Of a stretch of DNA of 28,088 bases, positions 7,464 to 14,493 are shown one piece after another; position 1 is the first letter of the stretch, and each line of letters begins with the position of its first letter. The notes beneath the pieces are model-generated. The model was not told the DNA's origin, ran no database searches, and saw nothing but the letters and a program-made list of their open reading frames with translations. Source of the stretch: an uncultured Clostridia bacterium (GTDB taxonomy: Bacteria; Bacillota; Clostridia; Christensenellales; UBA1242). The stretch covers positions 1-28,088 of the forward strand of contig CAMOHL010000001.1 in assembly GCA_946615295.1 (NCBI GenBank). The letters run 5' to 3'. Both the position numbers and the translations under genes were made by a program.

Positions 7464-7568
7464 ATTATAATAAAAATTTAAGTGATTTTGAGAAAATATA
7501 AGGTATGAATTTGACTGTTTTTTTGTGATGATTTGCGGGTTAATGCAAAAATAAGAAATAATGCTAAT

Positions 7569-7598
7569 AAAAAAAGGCTGCAAATAATTGCAGTCCTT
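7569..7598 (-). terminator. Terminator of the DUF975 gene
   Basis: On the minus strand, AGGACTGCAA and TTGCAGCCT form a stem with one bulged base around 7575-7598, followed by a run of seven or more T. Confidence 0.75.
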
Positions 7599-7601
7599 CT
7601 G

Positions 7602-8237
7602 TTAAAATTCAGTTTTCAAGTTTTCATAGAACACAGCTTTTGCTGTCATAACTTTTGGAGCAACCCAAATAAATGCAACACCTGCGGATATAACAACGAG
7701 TAAATACCACAAAATGTATGAAAGCAAAAATTTTAGGTATCTTGAACGATTTTGTTTCATTATGTGTCTGCTCTCTTTTAGAGCATTTTCACTTGTAACA
7801 TCAGCTCTATCTATTACAAGATAGGTTGCCATACTATATTCAATCAGTTTTATAAAGAATGGAACAATAAGCATAACAAGCCAAAACAATAGCATAAAGA
7901 ATTTTTTTGTTGATAGAGCAAGTATTTGTCCTATTTTTTTTGAGAAACCAACAAATAAATCTTTTGTTGAAATTATTTGCTGTCTTGAAAGTTGCAAACT
8001 CATATTTGTATATCCATAGTTCAAAATTGAAATTATGTAGTATGAAACTATTGCAAGTGGAATAGAAATCCACCAAGCAACAAAAATTGAAAGAAGGGTT
8101 GTGGTTCCAATCAAAACTAGACATATCAAACAATAAACAAGAGTTGCGACGGAAGCTGACTTCCAACTGTCTCTCATACAATCTGAAACATCTGCCTTTA
8201 TTTCTTTGTTTGTTTTATAAAAATTATAAGTCAACAT
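7602..8237 (-). CDS. DUF975 family membrane protein
   Basis: A 211-residue polytopic membrane protein of the DUF975 family. The family features are an N-terminal amphipathic region, a conserved segment ENALKESRHIMKQNRSRY (about 149-166) between TM helices, and a C-terminal stretch ending in a KAVFYENLK-like motif. About five TM helices lie at roughly 30-52, 54-76, 106-130, 168-186 and 187-195. The ATG at 8237 has AAGGAG upstream (8248-8243) and an extended -10, TGATAAAAT (8263-8255). The function of the family is not established. It lies 59 nt downstream of the radical SAM gene in the same direction and could be partly co-transcribed with it. Confidence 0.8.
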   Translation of the reverse strand: MLTYNFYKTNKEIKADVSDCMRDSWKSASVATLVYCLICLVLIGTTTLLSIFVAWWISIPLAIVSYYIISILNYGYTNMSLQLSRQQIISTKDLFVGFSKKIGQILALSTKKFFMLLFWLVMLIVPFFIKLIEYSMATYLVIDRADVTSENALKESRHIMKQNRSRYLKFLLSYILWYLLVVISAGVAFIWVAPKVMTAKAVFYENLKTEF

Positions 8238-8296
8238 AGTATCTCCTTAAAATAATTTTATCACGAAGAAAATTTTATTGCAATTTTTTTTATACA

Positions 8297-9166
8297 TTAA
8301 ACTCCTTTTAAGTCCCAAACAGGAATAAACTTTTCATCACTACTTTCAAGTTGTTGATAAAAAATATTTTCAAAACCAAGTTCAATTGCTTTGTGTAGAA
8401 CAATTTTATATTCAATTGGTTTCAATTTTCTGTTTATTTCAGGATATTCAACTGCTCTGTAATATGGAGTATATTGTCCCATCAAACTCAAAACAAAGTT
8501 CTTTTTCGTGTTGCTGTCAAGCCAATTCAAAATCTGCAAACTATCTTTTGTCATATTTGGCATAACAAGATGTCTAACAATAACACCCTTTGTCATAACA
8601 CCATTTTCAATTTCAACTTTTGGCTTGAGCTCTAGCATTTTTGCAATTGCCTTGCTTGCAACAGAAAAATAGTCTTTTGCTTTGCAATATTTTTGAGAAA
8701 GGTTTTCATCAAAAAATTTCATATCAACCAAAAATATATCAACAAGATTTTCAAGTTTTTTTATTGTTTCAACATCTTCATAACCATTGCTATTCCAAAC
8801 AATAGGAATTTTTGGCTTGTATATTTTGAGAGCTTGTATAATTTGATTTGTAAATTGTGTAGGGCTTACCAAATTTATGTTATGCACACCTTTTTCTTCA
8901 AACTCCTTAAAAATTTCAATCAGCCTTTCAATAGAAATTTCTTTGCCAAAGTGATTGCTACTTATTTCATAATTTTGACAAAAACAGCACTTTAAGTTGC
9001 AACCCGAAAAAAATATTGCACCACAGCCATTTGTCCCACTGATGATTGGTTCTTCCCACAAAAAAACATCGGCTTTTGCAATTTTTAATTTTTCACTCAT
9101 TCCACAAAAACCAATTTTACTTTGTCTGTCAATTTTACATCTTCTTGGACATATATCACATATCAT
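8297..9166 (-). CDS. PflX-like radical SAM protein (COG1313)
   Basis: A 289-residue radical SAM enzyme. Cx3Cx2C (C56, C60, C63 in GCNLKCCFC) should bind the [4Fe-4S] cluster that cleaves SAM. Four more N-terminal cysteines, C3, C6, C10 and C21 (MICDICPRRC...GFC), match the second Cys motif typical of PflX/COG1313 proteins, which resemble pyruvate formate-lyase activases. The substrate is not known for the family. I choose the ATG at 9166. An upstream in-frame GTG (9184) overlaps the -10 box, and the family normally begins at the Cys motif. There is no Shine-Dalgarno, and the -10 TATAAT ends 6 nt before the ATG, so the mRNA is probably leaderless. No glycyl-radical enzyme gene is adjacent. Confidence 0.85.
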   Translation of the reverse strand: MICDICPRRCKIDRQSKIGFCGMSEKLKIAKADVFLWEEPIISGTNGCGAIFFSGCNLKCCFCQNYEISSNHFGKEISIERLIEIFKEFEEKGVHNINLVSPTQFTNQIIQALKIYKPKIPIVWNSNGYEDVETIKKLENLVDIFLVDMKFFDENLSQKYCKAKDYFSVASKAIAKMLELKPKVEIENGVMTKGVIVRHLVMPNMTKDSLQILNWLDSNTKKNFVLSLMGQYTPYYRAVEYPEINRKLKPIEYKIVLHKAIELGFENIFYQQLESSDEKFIPVWDLKGV

Positions 9167-9200
9167 ACAAAAATTATATATCACAATCAGTTTTTTGCAA
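9166..9200 (-). promoter_or_regulatory. Promoter of the radical SAM gene, predicted leaderless
   Basis: On the minus strand, TTGCAA (9200-9195), a 16-bp spacer and TATAAT (9178-9173) are followed after 6 nt by ATG (9166). Confidence 0.6.
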
Positions 9201-9404
9201 AATAAAACTTAATTGTTTATATAAAATGCATAAACAAAAAGTTTGAAATTTTTGTTGTAAACAATTTTTTTGAAAATCATTAAGAACAAAATTTTAAAGA
9301 AAATAAAAAAAATATCAAAATTTTTTTGAAAAAAGTATAAAAAAACAGCATTTTTTTGCTATTTTTTTGAAAATTATTAAAAAAATAAGCCAAAATATTT
9401 TATT

Positions 9405-9665
9405 ATGGCATATTATAATTATCATGCAAAGGTAAAACAAAAAATAAAAAATGGCGAGCTTGAGTCATATTATTTTGACAACGATTACAAAAATATTGGC
9501 TTTTGTTTGGTGCTTTGTTTTAAAGAAAAAAAGTATCCAATAAGAGAATCTCACTTTGACGAATATTTTGATTTGATAGGTGGTTTGTATCAAACAAAAC
9601 AAGATGGCAAATTTTTTGTTACAACTCTTTTAGACAAACAAACAATTGACAAAAAAAATATCTAG
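9405..9665 (+). CDS. Small protein of unknown function (86 aa)
   Basis: An 86-residue acidic/basic mixed, soluble protein starting MAYYNYHAKVKQKIKNGEL, with a probable alpha/beta fold and a PIRESHFDEYFDLI segment (about 45-58). I do not recognise it, although the N-terminus looks like a conserved small protein of low-GC Gram-positives. Codon use matches its neighbours and there is a clean stop, so it is probably a real gene. There is no Shine-Dalgarno before the ATG. TTGAAA lies at 9367-9372, but the candidate -10 (CAAAAT, 9391-9396) is weak and not at the 6-nt distance seen at other leaderless starts. tRNA-Arg follows 51 nt downstream. Confidence 0.6.
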   Translation: MAYYNYHAKVKQKIKNGELESYYFDNDYKNIGFCLVLCFKEKKYPIRESHFDEYFDLIGGLYQTKQDGKFFVTTLLDKQTIDKKNI

Positions 9666-9716
9666 TCATATAATTTTGTTGTTGATAAACTATGTTTATG
9701 TTTTTCAAACAATTTT

Positions 9717-9791
9717 GCTTCCATAGTGAAATGGATATCACACGAGTCTTCGGAACTCGGTTTAGGGGTTCGAATCCTCTTGGGAGCACCA
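9717..9791 (+). tRNA. tRNA-Arg (anticodon UCG)
   Basis: A full cloverleaf can be drawn: acceptor stem GCTTCCA/TGGGAGC with one G-T pair, D arm GTGA/TCAC, anticodon stem CGAGT/ACTCG with loop CTTCGGA, giving anticodon TCG at 9750-9752, and T arm AGGGG/CCTCT with loop TTCGAAT. The discriminator is A and the CCA end is encoded (9789-9791). It reads CGA (and CGG) arginine codons, which are rare here next to AGA. Confidence 0.93.
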
Positions 9792-9808
9792 AATTTTTAT
9801 TTTTTATG

Positions 9809-9834
9809 CTAGCAATTTTTGTTGCTAGTTTTTT
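9809..9834 (+). terminator. Terminator after tRNA-Arg
   Basis: CTAGCAA (9809-9815) pairs with TTGCTAG (9822-9828), followed by six T. Confidence 0.8.
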
Positions 9835-9899
9835 ATATAATTGCTGATTTGATTGTTTATTGCTAAATCAACAGTTTTTGATTTGTTGTGTGCAAGTAT

Positions 9900-9925
9900 A
9901 AAAAAGGCTTGGTTTTTGCCAAGCC
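9900..9925 (-). terminator. Terminator of the ABC exporter operon
   Basis: On the minus strand, GGCTTGG (9925-9919) pairs with CCAAGCC (9912-9906), followed by TTTTT. It is one of the more GC-rich stems in the window. Confidence 0.88.
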
Positions 9926-9931
9926 ATAAAA

Positions 9932-11731
9932 TTAAATATTGTTAAACTGACTGTTGTATAATTCTGCATAAAAGCCATTTTGAGCCAAAAGTGAACTGTG
10001 AGTTCCACTTTCTATAATATCACCATCTTTGATAACCAAAATCATGTCAGCATTTTTTATGGTTGAAAGTCTGTGAGCAATCACAAAACTAGTTCTGCCT
10101 TTTGTGAGTTCGTCCATGGCTTTTTGAATTATGAGTTCAGTTCTTGTGTCCACATTTGAAGTCGCTTCGTCAAGAATCAAAAGTGGACTGTTTTTTATCA
10201 TTGCTCTTGCTATTGTCAGTTGTTGTTTTTGTCCTTCTGAGAGTGCAGAATTTTCTTCAAGAATAGTGTCATATCCGTTTGGTAGTGTTGAAATAAAGTG
10301 AGTTAGTCCAACTGCTTCACAAACTTTGTCGAGTTCAGCATCTGTTACATTTTGCTTGTTGTATACAAGGTTTTCTCTTATTGTTCCGTTGAAAATCCAA
10401 GTTTCTTGAAGTATCATATCAAAGAGTGAATGAACATCTTCTCTTTTCATATCTTTTATTGATTTTCCATCAATCAAAATATCGCCATCATCAACTTCAT
10501 AAAATCTCATAAGCAAATTGACAATGGTTGTTTTTCCAGCACCCGTTGGGCCAACAATTGCAACTTTTTGTCCTGCATCTAATTTTGCAGAAAAGTTGTG
10601 GATGATAGTTTTATCTTTGTCATAGCCAAATTTTACATTTTTAAATTCAACATCACCTTTTATGTTTTCAAGTTTAACAGTTTTTAAACTTTCGTCTTCC
10701 ATTTCTTTTGCTTCTAAAATTTCAAAAACTCTTTTTGATGCAGCAGATGCTTGTTGAAGAGCTGTCATACTTTGTGCAAATGTTGATAGTGGTTGAGAAA
10801 ATAGTCTAGCATAAATGACAAATGAAATAAGAGTTCCTATTGTAACTGTAGTTCCACCATTGATTATGATTGCAACACCAACAACAAAAATTAGCACATA
10901 GCTTAAATTTCCCACAAAACTCATAATTGGTGGCATCATTCCTGAAAGAAATCTAGACTTCCAATCAACATTAGAAATTTTGTTGTTTTTTTCATCAAAA
11001 GAAATTTTTTCGTCATTTATTGCATTGTATGATTTAACAACTTTGTAGTTTGTGTAAACTTCTTCAATTTGGCCATTCAATTCGCCAACATATTGTTGTC
11101 TTTTGACAAAATATTTTTGAGATTTTGAGAGTATAACACTCATCAAAACAAAACCCAATATAGAAGAAACTATTGTTACTATTGCAAGTAGCCAGTTTGA
11201 AATAAACATCATCACAATAACACCAACAAACAAAACCAAAGAACTTATCAAATTTGCAAGACTTGAACCGAGTGTTTGTGAGATAAGGTCGACATCATCT
11301 GTAACTCTCGAAAGAATATCTCCTCTTGTGGTTTTGTCAAAATATGATAGTGGTAACTTATTTATTTTTTTGTCAATATCAGTTCTTATTGACTTAGAGG
11401 CTTTTTGAGTTATATTTGCCATAATGAATTGCTGAATATACGAGAATAAAGCACCTCCCGCATAAATACAAATCAAAACAATGCACATATAGATAAAAGC
11501 CGACATATCTATTCCGCCAATTATTCCATCGGTTATGATATTCATAAGTTTTGAAATTTTATCTGGTCCAATAATTGTTGTAACAGCTCCAATCACAGCA
11601 CACAAAATGCTTATAACAATTGATGGAAGATAAGGTTTGCAATACATAAACATTTTTTTAAGAGCAAACACATCAAGTTTTTCTTTTTTGCCAAAGTTGT
11701 TTCTCATTGGTCTTCCCATTGGTCCTGGCAT
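9932..11731 (-). CDS. ABC exporter half-transporter, catalytic subunit (B-type, heterodimer)
   Basis: A 599-residue fusion of six TM helices (about 35-320) and a nucleotide-binding domain. Walker A is GPTGAGKTT (394-402), Walker B is LLILD (517-521) with catalytic Glu522, and the H-loop is His553. The signature is LSEGQ rather than LSGGQ. With its partner it should form one competent and one degenerate ATP site, as in TM287/288 and BmrCD multidrug exporters. The Met/Pro/Gly-rich N-terminus (MPGPMGRPMRNN) is common in these second subunits. The ATG directly abuts the stop of the upstream partner, with GAGGAA as ribosome binding site inside that gene's end, so the two are coupled. The substrate cannot be deduced. 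Confidence 0.92.
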   Translation of the reverse strand: MPGPMGRPMRNNFGKKEKLDVFALKKMFMYCKPYLPSIVISILCAVIGAVTTIIGPDKISKLMNIITDGIIGGIDMSAFIYMCIVLICIYAGGALFSYIQQFIMANITQKASKSIRTDIDKKINKLPLSYFDKTTRGDILSRVTDDVDLISQTLGSSLANLISSLVLFVGVIVMMFISNWLLAIVTIVSSILGFVLMSVILSKSQKYFVKRQQYVGELNGQIEEVYTNYKVVKSYNAINDEKISFDEKNNKISNVDWKSRFLSGMMPPIMSFVGNLSYVLIFVVGVAIIINGGTTVTIGTLISFVIYARLFSQPLSTFAQSMTALQQASAASKRVFEILEAKEMEDESLKTVKLENIKGDVEFKNVKFGYDKDKTIIHNFSAKLDAGQKVAIVGPTGAGKTTIVNLLMRFYEVDDGDILIDGKSIKDMKREDVHSLFDMILQETWIFNGTIRENLVYNKQNVTDAELDKVCEAVGLTHFISTLPNGYDTILEENSALSEGQKQQLTIARAMIKNSPLLILDEATSNVDTRTELIIQKAMDELTKGRTSFVIAHRLSTIKNADMILVIKDGDIIESGTHSSLLAQNGFYAELYNSQFNNI

Positions 11732-13471
11732 TTATAGTTCCTCCTTTGAAAGCTGTGAATAAGCAATCTCTTTATATATTTCGCAATTTTCAAGCAGTTC
11801 TTTATGCTTTCCAATTCCAACAATCTTACCATTGTCCATAACAATAATTTTGTCTGCATTCATAATTGTTCCAATTCTTTGTGCAACAATTATAATTGTT
11901 TTATTTGATAGATTTTGCTTTATTTTGTCCCTAACCAACTTGTCTGTCTTGTAATCAAGAGCAGAAAAGCTATCGTCAAAAACTATGATTTCTGCATCTT
12001 TATATATAGCTCTAGCAATTGACAATCTTTGCTTTTGTCCACCCGAAAAGTTTGTTCCACCTTGAGCAACTTTCGCATCAAACTGATTTTCCAAATCATA
12101 AACAAAATCTGCCTGTGCAATGTCTATTGACTGTTTTAGTTTTTCTTCATCAATTTCACCGTGTTGACCATAAACAATATTTGACTTTATTGTTCCCATA
12201 AACAAAACGGCTTTTTGGTTCACCATAGAAATTTTTTCTTGCAAATTTTTCAATGGGTAGTTTTTGATGTTTTCATTATCAATCAATATTTCGCCGTCAG
12301 TAACATCATAAACTCTAGAAAGCAATTCTAGTAGTGTTGTTTTTCCGCTTCCTGTTGAACCAACAATGGCAACAGTTTCACCACTTTCTATTTCAAAATT
12401 TATGTTTTCAAGTGCATTGTTTGCGCCATCTGGAAATTTGAAGGAGACATTTCTAAATTCGATTTTGCCACCAGTTTGTGTGTTTTCAACTTTTCCATCA
12501 ACAATTGTTGGAGTGGTTGTTAAAACTTCTTTTATTCTCTTTGTTGAAACAATAACTCTTGGCAATATGATAAACATCATAATAAGCATCATAAATGCCA
12601 TAACAACTTGAAGTGCATATTGAGTGAATGCCGTCATATTTCCAATTATGGTTGCCTTTTCTGCAAGTTGAGCATTATTTATCAAAATTGCACCAATCCA
12701 ATATATTGCAAGCGTTAGTCCATTCATACACAGTGTCAAAACTGGTGCGATTAGTCCTGTTGCTTTTGCTGTGAACAGGTTGTTTTTCATCAAATCTTTG
12801 TTTGCTTTTTCAAACTTGTTTTCTTGATATTCTTCTGCATTAAAAGCTCTAACAACTCTCACACCAAACAGGTTTTCACGAGTAGCATTATTGAGATTGT
12901 CAGTCAATTTTTGCATTTTTGTAAATTTTGGGATACATATTGCTATAACTATGCTAACAACTGTAACAATAATAATAACGCAAATAGTTGTTGCTAGTGT
13001 CCACTCAAAAGAAGTTGCAGAAATTTTACATATCGCCCAAATTGCAATTATTGGTGCCTTTATTAGCATTTGAAGCCCCATTGCAATAAATCTATGTATT
13101 TGAGTTACATCATTTGTTGTTCTTGTAATCAAACTAGGTGTTGAAAACTTGTTCATTTCAGCAGAAGAAAAAGTAGTTATTTTGTCAAACAAACTTTTTC
13201 TTGTGTTTTTTGAAAACGAACTTGCTATTTGTGCAACAAAAAAACCGCACAAAATGGAACAAGCCAAACTGCCCAATGCACAAAGTAGCATCATTCCACC
13301 ATTATACCAAATATCGTTCATTTGAACACTTTTACTAGAAACAGATTGTGTTATATTTGCTGTGTAATCTGGCATAGTTAGGTCAAGCCAAACTTGCAAA
13401 ACAATCAATATAAGTGATAAAAATGAAAATAAAAAATCCTTTTTTGTAAACGATTTTAATATTGTCTTCAT
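11732..13471 (-). CDS. ABC exporter half-transporter, degenerate-site subunit
   Basis: A 579-residue half-transporter with an N-terminal six-TM domain (about 12-305) and a C-terminal nucleotide-binding domain. Walker A is GSTGSGKTT (371-379), the signature is canonical FSGGQ (475-479), Walker B is IIVFD (495-499), but the catalytic Glu is Asp500 and the H-loop His is Gln531. This is the inactive-site subunit of a heterodimeric exporter; the gene after it supplies the catalytic residues. I choose the ATG at 13471, preceded by AAGGAGA, not a longer start at 13525 whose extra residues would overlap the promoter. The exporter is divergent from an XRE-type regulator gene, which may control it. Confidence 0.92.
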   Translation of the reverse strand: MKTILKSFTKKDFLFSFLSLILIVLQVWLDLTMPDYTANITQSVSSKSVQMNDIWYNGGMMLLCALGSLACSILCGFFVAQIASSFSKNTRKSLFDKITTFSSAEMNKFSTPSLITRTTNDVTQIHRFIAMGLQMLIKAPIIAIWAICKISATSFEWTLATTICVIIIVTVVSIVIAICIPKFTKMQKLTDNLNNATRENLFGVRVVRAFNAEEYQENKFEKANKDLMKNNLFTAKATGLIAPVLTLCMNGLTLAIYWIGAILINNAQLAEKATIIGNMTAFTQYALQVVMAFMMLIMMFIILPRVIVSTKRIKEVLTTTPTIVDGKVENTQTGGKIEFRNVSFKFPDGANNALENINFEIESGETVAIVGSTGSGKTTLLELLSRVYDVTDGEILIDNENIKNYPLKNLQEKISMVNQKAVLFMGTIKSNIVYGQHGEIDEEKLKQSIDIAQADFVYDLENQFDAKVAQGGTNFSGGQKQRLSIARAIYKDAEIIVFDDSFSALDYKTDKLVRDKIKQNLSNKTIIIVAQRIGTIMNADKIIVMDNGKIVGIGKHKELLENCEIYKEIAYSQLSKEEL

Positions 13472-13496
13472 TGATATTTCTCCTTTTTGCCTATCT

Positions 13497-13525
13497 ATTC
13501 TAACACAAATAAACAACAGTAACAA
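13497..13525 (-). promoter_or_regulatory. Promoter of the ABC exporter operon
   Basis: On the minus strand, TTGTTA (13525-13520), a 17-bp spacer and TAGAAT (13502-13497). This leaves a leader of about 20 nt that contains AAGGAG. The region further upstream (13526-13620) is rich in TATATAAA-like stretches in which an operator could lie, but no clear repeat stood out. Confidence 0.55.
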
Positions 13526-13685
13526 AATGTATTTAGTATATTATATAAATATATTTTGTTTTATATAAAGCCATTAAGAATATTTTATTACTTTGTTATT
13601 TAGAAAAATATATGATAAAATTTGTATAAGTGATAGAAAAAAACTTAAACTCTACGGATAATGGGAGAATTTTTTTGAAATTCAG

Positions 13686-13694
13686 TGATATAAT
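13686..13694 (+). promoter_or_regulatory. Extended -10 promoter of the XRE regulator gene
   Basis: TGATATAAT (13686-13694) is a perfect extended -10 (TGnTATAAT) without a clear -35 at the right distance. The ribosome binding site TAGGAGA follows and the ATG is at 13713. Confidence 0.6.
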
Positions 13695-13712
13695 GAAATC
13701 GTAGGAGAAAAT

Positions 13713-14318
13713 ATGGATTTAAAAATTACAGGCAAATTTATAAAAGAAATGAGAAAAGAAAAAAAATTAACTCAAACAGAACTTGCCGAAAAGTTGAATG
13801 TTAGTGAAAAAACAATTTCAAAATGGGAGTGTGGCAAAGGTTTTCCTGACACTTCGCTAATTTTACCACTTTGCAAAGAACTAGATATTTCTGCAAATGA
13901 ACTTTTGTCGGGGAAAATACTTTCCAGCGAAGAATACAAACAGCAAGCCGAATATAACCTTGTCAAACTCAAAGCAGAAAGAGAAACCAATGCAAAATTT
14001 ATGCTTACACTTGAATATGTGCTTGGATATATGACATCAATATGCTTTTTTGTTTTGATATTTGTGGCTTCATTTGTTACAATGACAAATTGGTTAAGAA
14101 TAGTTTTGATTGTGTTTGGACTTGTTCAATTTGCTGTTGGTATACATTTTTGTCTTTTGATTGAAAAAGATGCTGGCTTTTATAAGTGCAAACATTGTGG
14201 AAACAAATATATTCCTTCATACAATCAAATTTTGTGGTCAATGCACTGTGGTAGAACAAGATATATGAAGTGTCCAAAGTGTGGAAAAAAATCTTGGAAC
14301 AAAAAAGTTTTGGAGTAA
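13713..14318 (+). CDS. XRE-family regulator with two TM helices and a zinc ribbon
   Basis: A 201-residue protein with an N-terminal XRE/Cro-type helix-turn-helix (about 7-62, core LTQTELAEKLNVSEKTISKW), then a helical linker, two TM helices (about 100-122 and 128-150) and a C-terminal zinc ribbon (C159/C162 and C187/C190). This layout suggests a membrane-anchored DNA-binding one-component regulator. The ATG has a good ribosome binding site (TAGGAGA). It is divergent from the ABC exporter, and control of that exporter is a reasonable inference from context only. The HTH-TM layout is common in low-GC Gram-positives; the ribbon's orientation across the membrane cannot be decided from the sequence. 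Confidence 0.85.
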   Translation: MDLKITGKFIKEMRKEKKLTQTELAEKLNVSEKTISKWECGKGFPDTSLILPLCKELDISANELLSGKILSSEEYKQQAEYNLVKLKAERETNAKFMLTLEYVLGYMTSICFFVLIFVASFVTMTNWLRIVLIVFGLVQFAVGIHFCLLIEKDAGFYKCKHCGNKYIPSYNQILWSMHCGRTRYMKCPKCGKKSWNKKVLE

Positions 14319-14397
14319 TGCTTTAATTGTGTTGTTTAAAATATGGTTTTGAATGTATTAAAAAACAAGACAATTTACAAAAAATATAAATAACAAA

Positions 14398-14424
14398 CAA
14401 AAAAAGCCGTGCTGGCTTTTTTTT
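14398..14424. terminator. Bidirectional terminator between XRE gene and fusion gene
   Basis: AAAAAGCC (14401-14408), loop GTGCT, GGCTTTTT (14414-14421), with an A run before and a T run after, so it can serve both convergent genes. Confidence 0.85.
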
Positions 14425-14493
14425 AACTTTCTTTTTGAAACTGCTTCTATTCTTTATGTTTAACCAAGAGCAGAGAAGTATATTCCTTGCATA

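Noticed and set aside
9166..9184. GTG start at 9184 for the radical SAM gene
   Set aside because: It overlaps the -10 box, has no ribosome binding site, and adds residues outside the family N-terminus.
9685..9705. ATAAAC/GTTTAT hairpin plus T run as a terminator of the 86-residue gene
   Set aside because: Only 6 bp, almost all A-T, with a 3-nt loop and an interrupted T run; too weak to call.
12019..13073. Plus-strand open frames across the ABC exporter genes, and similar antisense frames elsewhere
   Set aside because: They lie wholly within well-supported genes on the other strand, have no ribosome binding sites, and show no recognisable protein features.
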